Below, piece by piece: positions 50,701-61,130 of a stretch of DNA of 64,000 nucleotides. Origin of the DNA: Lethocerus indicus (lineage: Eukaryota; Arthropoda; Insecta; Hemiptera; Belostomatidae). Under the pieces are notes generated by a model that worked only from the letters and a program-made list of their open reading frames with translations, ran no database searches and was not told the origin of the DNA. Made by a program: the position numbers and the translations under genes. The stretch spans positions 2,091,637-2,155,636 of the forward strand of contig JACDQD010000010.1 in NCBI GenBank assembly GCA_019843655.1, given 5' to 3'. The first letter of the stretch is position 1. Each line of letters begins with the position of its first letter.

Positions 50701-53700
50701 CAATGAACCCCCGCCCCCCTACCCCTCTGGCCCAACCGCATTTCCCACACTCCACACGATGATTCTCCTCCTTTTTCCGCCCAATTTATCCGCCGATCCT
50801 TCACATCTCCTTATTCTTATGTGTCTCGACCGGCCAGACATCATAAAGGAAGCCATCAATCCGAGGCGCCCGCATTGTACTCGCACCCACCGTCCTTTGT
50901 ACACCGCTCTGATTAACGCTCGTCCTAGGACAACAACCTGTAGGCATCTTTTTTTATTCCCTTTTGAGGAAAACGCCTAGCAATAGAAAGTACAGAATAG
51001 TCTTAATAAGTAAAAAAAAAGTGTCCATCTGTGTTGGGACAGGGATATGCTGCTTTGCACGGAAGTGAGGAAAGACGCCTTTTTCATAATAAATTGGACG
51101 TTTCACACATTCTGTCAGATCAAAATCTAAAATGAAAAATTGCATCTAATTTGTGGTTCGAGTCTACAAAATTGTATTCTCTCGACGAGTTGACAACTGA
51201 CCACCCACAAATTTCACCAACCATTGATGCCTGCTTCGGGATAGATTCTATATAGATATTTGTTTGCAAATCTGTTTATTTTCAGAGAGCCGGCGACTGC
51301 ACCGATTACTATCGGGGCCTGACCACAAAATGTTATTTGATCAAATTAAATCTGTTATGTAATCCGACCACTTCATTGTGGCACAAATCACGCGTTGTTT
51401 GTGAGGCTTTAACAAATAGAATCGGAGTTCCAATATTAACTTCGGTCTTTTGCAGGCGATTCGAGGATATTACAGAGGCCATTCGATACGCTAGTTAAAT
51501 ATATATCCGTAGCTGCCACCGGCTACACCTCTAATCGCGTCGCGATTTACATTTAATAAGTATCGATAAACGTTTTTCGCGCTTAAAGTCGACCAATCGG
51601 CCCCGATAATGAATACCGACAAACCTCTGAACAAAACGCATTCCTCGGTGAATAAAATATTATAATTCTAATAATTTGTTTCAACTTTTAAACGTGATTT
51701 CTCAGTCTCTAAAATTATTGCTTTATATCTCACACTATGTATCATTACTCATCAAAATAATGGAACAAAAGTGTAGGCCGGTGAAGACATAATATCATTG
51801 ATAGGGTAAAAAAGTACCTTCTCGATCAGTCAGTCGGCGTTACTTTTTGTCCCGACAATCTATTTTAATCAAAGTACAGACATATCGATTTAACGAATAA
51901 ACTTTGCCCGGTGAAAAAAACGGCATTCTCAGAACAGGTGCGATAACGGTTAAGCGAGGCAAGACCAAAGTTGGAAGTAGCTTTCTTCGTTTTCCAAGTA
52001 CTAATTAAATCGCTCGTCATTATCGTCGGAGACGACCATTTGTGAAAGATTAAATTCAAATTTCGCAACACAGCTACAATACTACAAAATATTATACGCC
52101 CAAGTGGCTCAGAACAACATGAAGTTTCCAGTAAGATTTCTAAGTAGATGTCATTAATAAATTCCTTACTCCTACATTTCGATCGCGTTATTATCGAGTT
52201 AAAAATACTCAAAATTAGGTTGTGTCATATTTAAATAATTAATTATACGAGTTGGTTAGCCGAGGTGACTGGCAACAGCGGGAGCGGAGAGGAGAACGCT
52301 AAGACACCGATCCCAAACTCAATATACACCGGTGGCCGCAACATAATAAATGCAAACATAAGTGGAACCCGATAATGTTGCCGGCATATCAGTTGCAGAG
52401 TCATCATCAACTTCCACAGTACCGCGCCCCTATAAATTGCACACTCCAGTACCTGTCTGTGTTGTTGTCATGCCATACCGGCGGTCTGTATCCTACAGGC
52501 TAATGACTCCAGGAGACTGTAGAAAGTTTTTTTTTCATGTGGGAATTACAGTGATGCTTCGGTGGTGGCATTGCATAAGAATTTACAAATAATACGAGCC
52601 AAAAAATAACATATACAGTTTTTCGTCGCATAGAATTGTCCTTTCCGAATTAAAAAAGTGACGAGGATTTGTTGCTGTTCCCAACAATCCATTTCAGCTC
52701 GAATCCGTGTATTTCTCAGTTTTGTTGCCCAGCTGTCGATTAGTACAAGTGAAAATTCATATTTGTACAACTATGTAAAGTTGGTTGGAACGCTATTAAG
52801 TATGTTCGCGATGAATAATTTTTACTTTCAACATGTGCTTTTTGCAGTTGCACACATTCCGACAGCGATTTCAGCGGTGGGCGGTGTTCGGCATTCACGG
52901 GATGGGACAAAATCACGGCCCTTCGGTTAAAATAAAGTCATAATTTATACCTAATGGGAAATATATTTCGCCGTTATCGAACTGGCGGCCTCACGAAAAA
53001 CGCGGACGACCCCGAGTGTTCGACAGCTGACAATCTATATTTTAGGAATATAAAAGCCGATTCCCGGGCTGAGGCATAAAAAAAAACGGTAATGCGAAGA
53101 ATTCACGATGGGAGTTCACATAAAACTATGGATATGCGATGTTTCTCGTGTTATTTTCTCGCCCAGCGGATATTCCCAGGTATTTTATGACAGGGGGTTC
53201 GTTCCCTCTCTCCCCGCGTAACCTCTTTCAATTGTATATAATCATATGCCGATCATCCCTCCCTCCCCGACCGTAATTACCGATTCATAAATCTCTTAAA
53301 GGATTTTTTCTTTCGTTTCCAGTTCCAGTCTTCTGTGTTCTTTCATTCCTTTTTTCCTTCTCTCTCTCTTCCTCCCGTCTTCTTCAGCCCCTTTTCAAAA
53401 ACTGCCCGTAGTATCCGAGAGCGCATATCGTGCCGGGGCAATTTTCTTGTCTGGCGTTCCTCCGATGATTCAATTAATTGGTACCCTTTTCCGGAGCGCG
53501 GGGGACGGGAGGGGGGTTAGGGGGCTTTCTCGCGTCATATTCTTTTGGTATTGTACGGGCCCGCACTCGAAATTTATTTGAGAACGTATTTCCTAATTTC
53601 CTCTCCCCCCTCACCCAACCCCCCACATTTAATAGTCGTGGTAGGGCCGCTCCGGATAGGTCCTTTTTGATTTTCTTTCAACCGCGGCCGCTCCGAGAGA

Positions 53701-56471
53701 GGGAGTGATGAATTAGATATTCGTGTCCGGTATTCGGCGCCCCCTGACGATGATTTACATTTTAAAGGATTAGTACTGTTTTAGACGTAAGGAGTGTGGC
53801 TCGCGAGGGATGGAGGGAGGGGAAGCGAGTCCTCGTGATGACCGTTTATCACGCCCATTCCCCCCCTTTTTATCGGACGATATTTCAAAACATCGGCGCG
53901 ATTATTTTCTTCCGTTGTCCGCCTCTTCTTGTTGTTAATGGGCCGCGTGTGGATTTATAGAGCCCCATTAAGGGACGGAGCCGGGCCTTTTTGTGATCCG
54001 TCCGAGATTGAAGAGCCCCCCCTGTCCCCCCCTCCAACATATTGTGGCATCGTAAGAAAATTAATTCGGTAAGCGTTCCAGGACGTTAAGAACATTACTG
54101 CTCTCTGGAGTGAAATGGACCATCGGATGACTGTAATGGATCCGGTTTGTATTGAAATTTGTTTGTTGACGATTTTACAATTTCCCCCGAAAACATATCA
54201 AGAATTTTAGGTTGTTAATTAGGGACGATCAAATGATGTTAATAATCATTAGATTTGAATTCGGTAAATTTTCTCAGTTTTTCACATCTCATATCCATTT
54301 TTACTCCCCACAGTAACCATATCCCTCCCGGAAATAGTTACTACTTTCCAATCTCAATAGACGAACGCCCGCACTAAGGCTGTGGGAAGAGGACAACGTC
54401 CTCGGAGAACGTTGATCGTAATGCTCAATCGGCGAAACTATCGCATATTCCCCGGCCTTCTACCGCCCCGCCCGGCCAAGAATGTTCCCCCGACATAAAT
54501 CGATCAACCGTTTGATTCGGAATTATAGATTCAAGCGGGGCTTAGTCCGCTCTATCCAGATCCTGGCGTGATCCTCTCGCTTCGTAATCCTTATGCCGAC
54601 AGAGAATGAATAAAACAAGATTACGGGCGTTCACTTCTGACCGTCGGTGAAAAGCACGAAGAAAAATCCCATGGGATATTCAAGTTGTACTTTTTAGAAT
54701 TTATATTTGGTAAAGAATTAAATACGCGGTTTTATTTAATGGTGATTCCAGCGTGTTTTATCCTACAAGAATATAAGATTCTTCGTTTATTTTTTTAGAG
54801 AAAATTGGACCGTCGACCAAACTAACCGGAGTGTCGTCCAAGACTGCCTGCTCATTTATTCCCTTATCACTTTATACGAGATAATAGAGTGGGGAGAGTG
54901 TATTCTACTAATCTATAGTGGTTCGGTCAGATTGATTGGTTCGGGACAAAAATTGGCGACGGGGGAAGAGAAAAACGCAAATTAGCCATATCCGATTGAC
55001 GAGACGACAACACCATTAAACTTGGTGAACAGGGCGGGGAGGGCAAATTCTGAATTAGAAATGGGGAAAGGGGGAGGATAATGAGGCGGTCTCACGCGGC
55101 CCTACACTCAACGAAATTCGGGTGGTCCCTCCCGTCCGAGACGAAATGAAAGCCTATCGGCCAATTTAAATAATTAACGACCGGGGCAATTAACCGCCGG
55201 CTATTAACTCGGAGGCAGACAGCCGACACGTTGCCGGCAGTCGACAAATTTTTTGATACTTAAAACGTCAAACTCGGGATAAATATGTTAAAACGCCCCG
55301 AGACAGATGTAAATGCCGGGCTTCGAAAAAAAAACTGGTCCCGACAGGAAGGCGAATAAATTTAGTCCGCGGCCCAGCGGCTTTTCTAATAAGTTATAAG
55401 TTATATTCAATCGCTCGGAATATTAATCGGTGCCCCGGTATATAGGACGTTCGCGCGCCGCTGGTATTTTGGGTCCGAGGGCCTCTAAGAGGAGGCCTGT
55501 TATGACGCTTGTTGGTTGTTCAAAGTCGGTGTCACGGTTATTAATAACCTTACTTAAATAGCCGGGCTTCGGCTGGAAGCCTACAATTTTTATTCAACGT
55601 CTGACCGTCCCTCTACAATTAAATGCCGGCCGCGTTACACAACTTAGTTTCGGTACAAGAAAGTGAGTTTCGATCGTCCATTACACAAATACGACAATTG
55701 GCCAATCCAAGTTTTCAAAAATTAGAGCATAATAATTCTCACGAGTTTTCCACCCATAAGCTATTGGAATTCAGTGCTGATAGGATTCTTCATCAGCTGG
55801 AAGTGTACAGCCGTTGAGGACAGCACGAGTGGTGATATTCCAAACCAATCCGAATTCAAAAAACCACAACCACCACCAAATGCATGGACGAATTGTGTTG
55901 TGTTTATTCACTGACAATAAACCCTCCCGGAAATGAAAATACTAATTTCGTATTCTAACAAGTTTTACCACGCTAAGTTGGGTAATCATATTCTTGTCAC
56001 CATTAGTCATCGAGTCCTTATGTTTTCGTTTTCGTTAATTATTTGATTAATAAATTGATATAATGGGAACGATGCCGCGATGAGTCAGAACATCCGTTGC
56101 CTGACACACCCAACTATCCCACTTATTTGAGAAATAAAAGCTGTGGACTATTTAAATATTAACTATAACATGTCACCCAGTCATATCTCCACCGTCTGAA
56201 AATCATATTATATTTATTTTAATATGGCGCGTTATTACAAAGGCCACGGCCGAATGTCAATATTTTACAAGCCCAATTTATTGCAATATCACCGCGCAAC
56301 TGCTGACTGTACAAAACAAAACCATTTCTATGAGCACGAGATCGAATTAAAGTATCGTTGTTATTCATTTATTTATTTTGAGAATAACGGACAGCTTTCG
56401 TCGAGACAGAAAGCGGGAACCAAAGAATTGGAGTAAATTTAAGGAATGGAATGAAAAATATTGTCACTTAC
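50701..56471. other. Mostly non-coding stretch
   Basis: C-rich at the left edge, AT-rich to 53.2 kb, GC-richer at 53.2-54.1 kb. Frames of 75-115 codons near 51.9-52.9 kb (both strands) have mixed composition but no splice or family support. An open minus-to-plus acceptor-like TTTTCAG at about 51286 precedes a 70-codon plus frame, also unassigned. Confidence 0.5.
53388..53579 (+). CDS. Exon-like region after strong acceptors
   Basis: Two strong acceptors lie close together: one ends at about 53326-53332 (TTTCGTTTCCAG, then TTCCAG) and one at 53387 (CTTCCTCCCGTCTTCTTCAG). Downstream DNA is GC-rich and stays open for many codons in all three frames. One, entered after two bases, reads LPVVSESAYRAGAIFLSGVP and continues to a TGA near 53577. 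Because no frame stands out and no good donor follows, coding status is doubtful. Confidence 0.15.
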
Positions 56472-56525
56472 TCTCTTTATACAGCTTGCGCCGCGTCCCC
56501 GAAGTAAAAAAAAATTTTGACTCAC
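56472..56525 (-). other. Candidate RS-exon 2 (54 nt) after recursive site 2
   Basis: From the recursive junction, 54 nt (18 codons) run to a strong donor AGA|GTAAGTGACA on the minus strand (plus 56462-56474). Frame 0 is open and starts VSQNFFLLRG, so both RS-exon candidates begin Val-Ser-Gln because both begin GTGAGTCA. The length is a multiple of three, as for RS-exon 1, so inclusion would keep frame. The interior has a run of nine T, then a GC-rich stretch. Alternatively this is a real cassette exon. The product is not recognised. Confidence 0.4.
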
Positions 56526-56550
56526 CTGAAACAGAAGAAAAGCGAATTAG
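56520..56550 (-). other. Candidate recursive splice site 2 (ratchet point)
   Basis: On the minus strand CTTTTCTTCTGTTTCAG is joined directly to GTGAGTCAAAA (CAG at plus 56526-56528, GTGAGT at plus 56520-56525). A perfect insect-type branch point CTAAT (plus 56546-56550) lies about 21 nt upstream of the junction, the expected spacing. The acceptor, branch point and immediately regenerated donor together make this the cleaner of the two recursive-site candidates. It shares the eight bases GTGAGTCA after the junction with site 1, about 34.7 kb away on the same strand. Function is inferred from form; no flanking exon of a host gene is identified with confidence. Confidence 0.55.
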
Positions 56551-57050
56551 CAACTAATTACGAGCACAATTAGCAACACACATTAACATATCTAATTGCT
56601 GGAGAGCGTACAGCAGCAATGGATTGCGGTATAAAAATAATGTTTAAAAAAATTGTTGGAATTAATTTTGTTGGAATATAATTTTTCTGCATTTTTATAT
56701 CGCATATTTTATTTTATCTAGTGATTAGTTTTCCTGAACATTGGACAAATGGTAAATTATCCTAATACACTTTTGAAATGTCTTTATTATGTCCTCGTAG
56801 TCCAAATTTGAAATTAATAAATTGAAGCCAAAATACCAGGAACCCATTCATTTGATGTATAAAACATCGTTAATGGGATTTTCTGCGTTCCGAGTTATGC
56901 CAGACCGCAGACGCCTACAACTTTTCTCGAGACTTATACTCATTATGTATGGGTACATCGCCACTTTGTGCACGGGAGCGGCGTCTTTATACCTGCAATT
57001 TTTGATGAGAAGCAGTCCTGTACGTAACAAACTATCGAACAGAATACTAA

Positions 57051-57118
57051 TGAGCTCAATTGCGAAGCTCACATGGGTTGAAATGTATAACTGGGTTCGA
57101 ACCCCAGAACGAAATTGA
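57051..57118 (+). repeat. tRNA-like segment with perfect T-arm
   Basis: CTGGG TTCGAAC CCCAG at 57091-57107 is a perfect 5-bp T-stem with a 7-nt TTCGAAC loop and contains a B-box (GGTTCGAACCC). Upstream GCTCAA (57053-57058) could pair with TTGAGC (57114-57119) as an acceptor stem. The D-arm/A-box region (GCGAAGCTCACATGG) is degenerate and the spacing is too short for a normal tRNA. Most likely a tRNA-derived repeat fragment, not a working tRNA gene. Confidence 0.35.
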
Positions 57119-57142
57119 GCCAATTAAACGACCGATATAACA

Positions 57143-57144
<2 letters not shown>

Positions 57145-57203
<59 letters not shown>
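57145..57203 (+). repeat. (TA)n microsatellite
   Basis: A TA array of about 58 bp, 38 bp after the T-arm-like segment. Insertion next to an old tRNA-derived repeat would be consistent with SINE 3' tails, but this is not shown. Confidence 0.97.
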
Positions 57204-57205
<2 letters not shown>

Positions 57206-57240
57206 GATAAATATTCAGTACAAGCGACAGTGACAGTGCA

Positions 57241-57620
57241 GTGAGGATGCCCAAAAAACATCCAAAGTGCCAAAAGAAACAAACACCGCTACTGAAGATG
57301 GCGAGCAGCCGAAACCGGTCAAGCAAAAGACGAAACCCGCGAGAGGAGACAGAAACACACGAAATATACGGTATTCCAATCACTCGCAAACCACAAAACA
57401 GGTATTTTAAACTAGATAAATACAATAATTCGAACCTTTCCGAAAGTCGGAGATCGCCCGAAGCGATAACCCGGACAAAAAACAGGGCAAGTCGGAAGGG
57501 TCGCAAAAACGGTATTCATCTATCTCGACCACACGGACACACCCCGATGATATTAAATATGTGGTCGAATTTATTATAGACCATCGCCGCCAATATGGCC
57601 GACCGTTATAAAACGACCGG
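57241..57620 (+). other. Region open in several frames, unassigned
   Basis: Just after a TA array, frames on both strands lack stops over 200-340 nt. One plus frame reads PKKHPKCQKKQTPLLK and on to 57579. A second reads VPKETNTATEDGEQPKPVKQ to a donor-like CAG|GTATTT at about 57402, has three closely spaced stops, then opens again to read HPDDIKYVVEFIIDHRRQYG and stops at 57616-57618. The two halves of that second frame are in register across about 45 nt. It could be a decayed gene or element ORF, or chance in purine-rich DNA. An ATG in GCCGCCAATATGG context (57595) opens a 149-codon frame that soon becomes TC-repeat-derived. Confidence 0.2.
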
Positions 57621-57694
57621 TCGCTACACAACAATAACCGAACTCGGCCAGGACAACCCCGCCCCCCCCACCCACACCAGCGGTACTCTCATGA

Positions 57695-57721
57695 GTCTCT
57701 CTCTCTCTCTCTCTCTCTCTC
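57695..57721 (+). repeat. (TC)n microsatellite
   Basis: A short pure TC array in a GC-rich patch (57.6-58.2 kb). Confidence 0.95.
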
Positions 57722-58441
57722 GTCCAGTCGATGGTATCAAACGAAATATGTGCCCGGGCAACGGAGAGCCGGTTGCGGGGAGGGGGTCCTCGCATTATGG
57801 AGAAATATTTGACAGCCGGGGGTACTGGGCCGGGGATAGGATAAATAGTGTAACGGCGACGCGTCACCTACACGTTGCGCCCCCTCTCCCACCATCATCC
57901 CATACCACCCCCAAACAACGACTCCCTATTTGTTCGCATTGTGAAATATTAATTGTGGCCACGAGAACGGCGCTGCGCCCCCCTCGCTCATACACACACA
58001 AGGACCGTGACGGCCGACAACCAAATAAATTTACTGTACAATAAAATAAACGGTAAATTTGACACGGGGGGCGAGCGGGGGGGGAGAACGCTGGATGGGA
58101 CCCGGCTCGTTATTAATGATGGCCCCCCCACATCCCCCGAACCGGCACCATCAAGCTATAACACATCGTTCACGCACCACCGCGCACGTCAACCCCCTCC
58201 CCCCCATCTGGCCACCCATTTGTAAATATGACGTATTAAATACAAAAAAGTGAAAATAAGCTGTTTCACGCCGAAACAGTTTAACCCACCGTGTAATGTT
58301 CCGCCGAAAAACTTAAATTGTACGACCTTAGAGATGAAGTGCTGATATAACACCGGAACATATCCACATAATGAGAAATAGAGGTCTAGTTTAGAATAAT
58401 TCGATTGAAACGCTAAACCGATACCAAAGACAGACTCGTAC

Positions 58442-58553
58442 CTTCCATCGCAACTTTGAATTGTTATGTAGGGTTGCGCGAACTTTCGATAGAAAGTTTT
58501 TATTGTTAATGGTATTGCCGGTTCCATTTCGATTCTACCGCCGTCCTGCCGAG
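58442..58553 (-). CDS. Exon-like segment, minus strand, unknown product
   Basis: On the minus strand a long, strongly pyrimidine-rich stretch (plus 58557-58620) ends in TAATAG at plus 58554-58559, with an alternative acceptor CGGCAG just inside it (exon then starts at 58545). An open frame follows to a donor-like GGAAG|GTACGAGT (plus 58435-58446). Part of the translation is DGGRIEMEPAIPLTIKTFY, of mixed, non-repetitive composition. It lies about 1.9 kb upstream, in transcript sense, of recursive site 2. It could be an exon of the same minus-strand gene, but nothing links them except strand and position. The same frame stays open on both sides, so openness alone is weak evidence. No family recognised. 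Confidence 0.25.
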
Positions 58554-59559
58554 CTATTAGGCGAGGAGCCGAAGACGTGAAGGATACGAGGAGGAAAAGC
58601 GTGAGAGTGTGGAGATGTGAAGCCTGGCGCCGCCCCGGGGGCTTTGCCCTCCAAATTATACTCTCGGACAGAGTCAATCACACTGGCTATGCGGGCCCCC
58701 ACCGCCGCCAACTCCTACACTATCATTAATAAAACATATATTTTATTACACGAGGAAGAGTGATGCGGGGAGGTCGGCCCGCGATCAATTTAATAATTTA
58801 AATTAGGAGCCCCCCCTCACCCAGCCGGCAACTCGTACAGACCGCGTCCAATTCGAGGAAGATGACGCGTGCTTTTATACATCCCAAAGATACGAACGTC
58901 ACGATCGCTATTCCATAATAATGAGCCGGAAACGTGTAGAAATGCCGGATAAATTCGATATTTCACTATTATTGCAAACTCCGCTCGCTCACTCGGTCCT
59001 ACGATAGACCGTTTTCGGTTTCTCGCTATCGGTAGTAAACAGCAACAATTTCAAGCTATCCACCGCGGCGTATAGACCTGTCTATTTCGACGGGACGAAG
59101 ACCCCGGGTTCCTCCATTGTTCGAAATAATAAGAATGAAATAAGGCAATATAAAAGGGCGAGGGGACATCTGGTTGCGGAGGAAAAACCTCGGACACGAC
59201 GTTCATTGGGATAGATGTCACGATTTAGTACAGGGGGCCTCATAACGTCTCCGCGACTACCCTAATTGGTATTCGGTAACTAAATTAGGAATGGTCACTG
59301 TACGGTAATGGAGCGCACTTGAGTGGGCCCACGAACATCGTGACCGAATCCAAATGACCGATGGGACACGGCTAAAAGACAGAACGCTCGGAGTACGGCT
59401 AAAAATTATTCAGAAAACGTTAGTCCCGGGGAGCGGTAACATTCCGAATACTAGAAATTGTTGATTGGAAATTCAATGAAAAATTACCTAAATATATATT
59501 CGTAGGATTGAAATATGTTGAAACAATTATTTTAAAAACACAATGAAAAATATATCGAA

Positions 59560-59900
59560 GTTTAAAGAACAATGGGCGAAACTAAAGGACACTGTTCGTC
59601 GCCGGCATTAATTTATGGATTCCAGACGCGGTCTCTTGCAAAAGAAAAAATGTCTCGATAGACTAGGAATTAAGCAGAGAGCGATGGAAAGCATGAAAGT
59701 GGGTTGGCAAAAAATATTAAATTGAAGTCAAGAAGATTAGACAGGAAACAAGGACACTGGACGTAGAGAAAGGAGTTAAAAAAAAGAAGTGGAAATGGGC
59801 GGGACGTTTGGCAAGAATCTCTGATGGAACATCGGATGGAGGATCATCCTGTGGACACACCTTACATGTGGACAAGAAGTAGAGGAAGTCAAAAGAAAAA
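59560..59900 (+). mobile_element. Decayed non-LTR retrotransposon, 3' end of RT ORF
   Basis: Three successive frames on the plus strand give pieces that line up in order with the C-terminal part of non-LTR (LINE-type, RTE/CR1/Jockey-like) endonuclease-reverse-transcriptase proteins common in arthropods. First, SPALIYGFQT (compare the family's xPALTYGCETW), near 59601-59630. Then, frame-shifted, RLGIKQRAMESMKVGW (compare RLRxTQRAMERxMLG), 59660-59707. Then, shifted again, KKIRQETRTLDVEKGVKKKK with WKWAGRLARISDG (compare KLKWxWAGHxARxxDG), 59730-59828. A weak TRW-like piece follows to about 59900. Stops and at least two frameshifts show it is a dead relic. The 5' parts (endonuclease, catalytic FADD-type motif) are not visible upstream. 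Clade assignment is uncertain. Confidence 0.75.
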
Positions 59901-60577
59901 AGGATTGTAAATTTCAATTTATGAAGAAAGTTAAAAGTTTATAAGCCAATAAAACGCAATGATTATTACAATTATACAAAAATAATATTTGCCTTTCAAC
60001 TTAACGAATGTTACAGACAAAATTAAAAATGTAATCCCATACAAAAGAAAATTCGCTACGTTTTACATGTAAGAACTTCTCCTTAAGATTAAAGGACGGA
60101 TTAAAAATATATTGCTTCAATGTAACACTTTATTATCTCAGAAAATGAACCGATGATATGTCAGCGGTGGAAACATTGAGCAAACATAAAACCTGTTTAA
60201 AGATCGAGCAGCCGTCAATTAGTTTTTCTTTCGCTCCAATTAGCCATATAATTCAACGTTATTATATTCGACCGCCGCGACTTATAACGATATTTAATAA
60301 TATGACGCAATAGAAAACTTTAACAGAAAAAAAGAAATAAGGGAATAAAGAAGAAAACCGAGCGCATTATTAACACAGGTTTGCGGTATAATTGTGCCCC
60401 AGGCCGCAACTTATTCTAATGATATGATATTGCAAAAATCTTTGCCTTTGAAAACCGACCTTGAAGCCAACCGACAACAACAACACACGCTTCCTTAAAT
60501 AACACAATTAATTCCCTTTTGAAAAATTGTAAGAGTGAGATAGAGACGGAGAAAATGTGGGACGAGCAGGAGCTGTT

Positions 60578-60700
<123 letters not shown>

Positions 60701-61087
60701 CAAACAAAGTAATTATGTCAAATAATTGAGCGGGCGCTAATTCCGGACGTGGCTCGGTTGCGAAATCGGCGAATCCAACAGGAAAAATGTTGATGCTTAA
60801 AATAACACGATTAGTGTTGTTATTCATATATATGTATAATCGTCATATGATAGAAGACCTTTCAGGTACTTTTAAAGTACGAGCGCGGATTCAGCAACTG
60901 AAGACATCCTATATTGGGAAGTCCTAAAGTACACGGTTGTACTTTTTATGAAAAAGTATATAAGAACTATTTCGGAAAAAACTTGTTATCGAACTTTCTT
61001 CTCTTTTCCACTAAGATATAATGGAGTGTCTATTCCAACGACTCAAATTTCATACCATTAAGGGAATTTCCACGAGACAATAAGATC

Positions 61088-61130
61088 TTAATATCTCATG
61101 TTAATCTTAACATGCGACATTAATATCTCG
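61088..61130. repeat. Nested direct and inverted repeats
   Basis: TTAATATCTC occurs at 61088 and 61120. Between them CATGTTAA TC TTAACATG (61097-61114) forms an 8-bp inverted repeat. A small, locally duplicated palindromic structure in AT-rich DNA. Confidence 0.7.

Noticed and set aside
57051..57118. Functional tRNA gene
   Set aside because: The T-arm is perfect but the D-arm and A-box are degenerate and the total length and acceptor pairing do not fit a cloverleaf.
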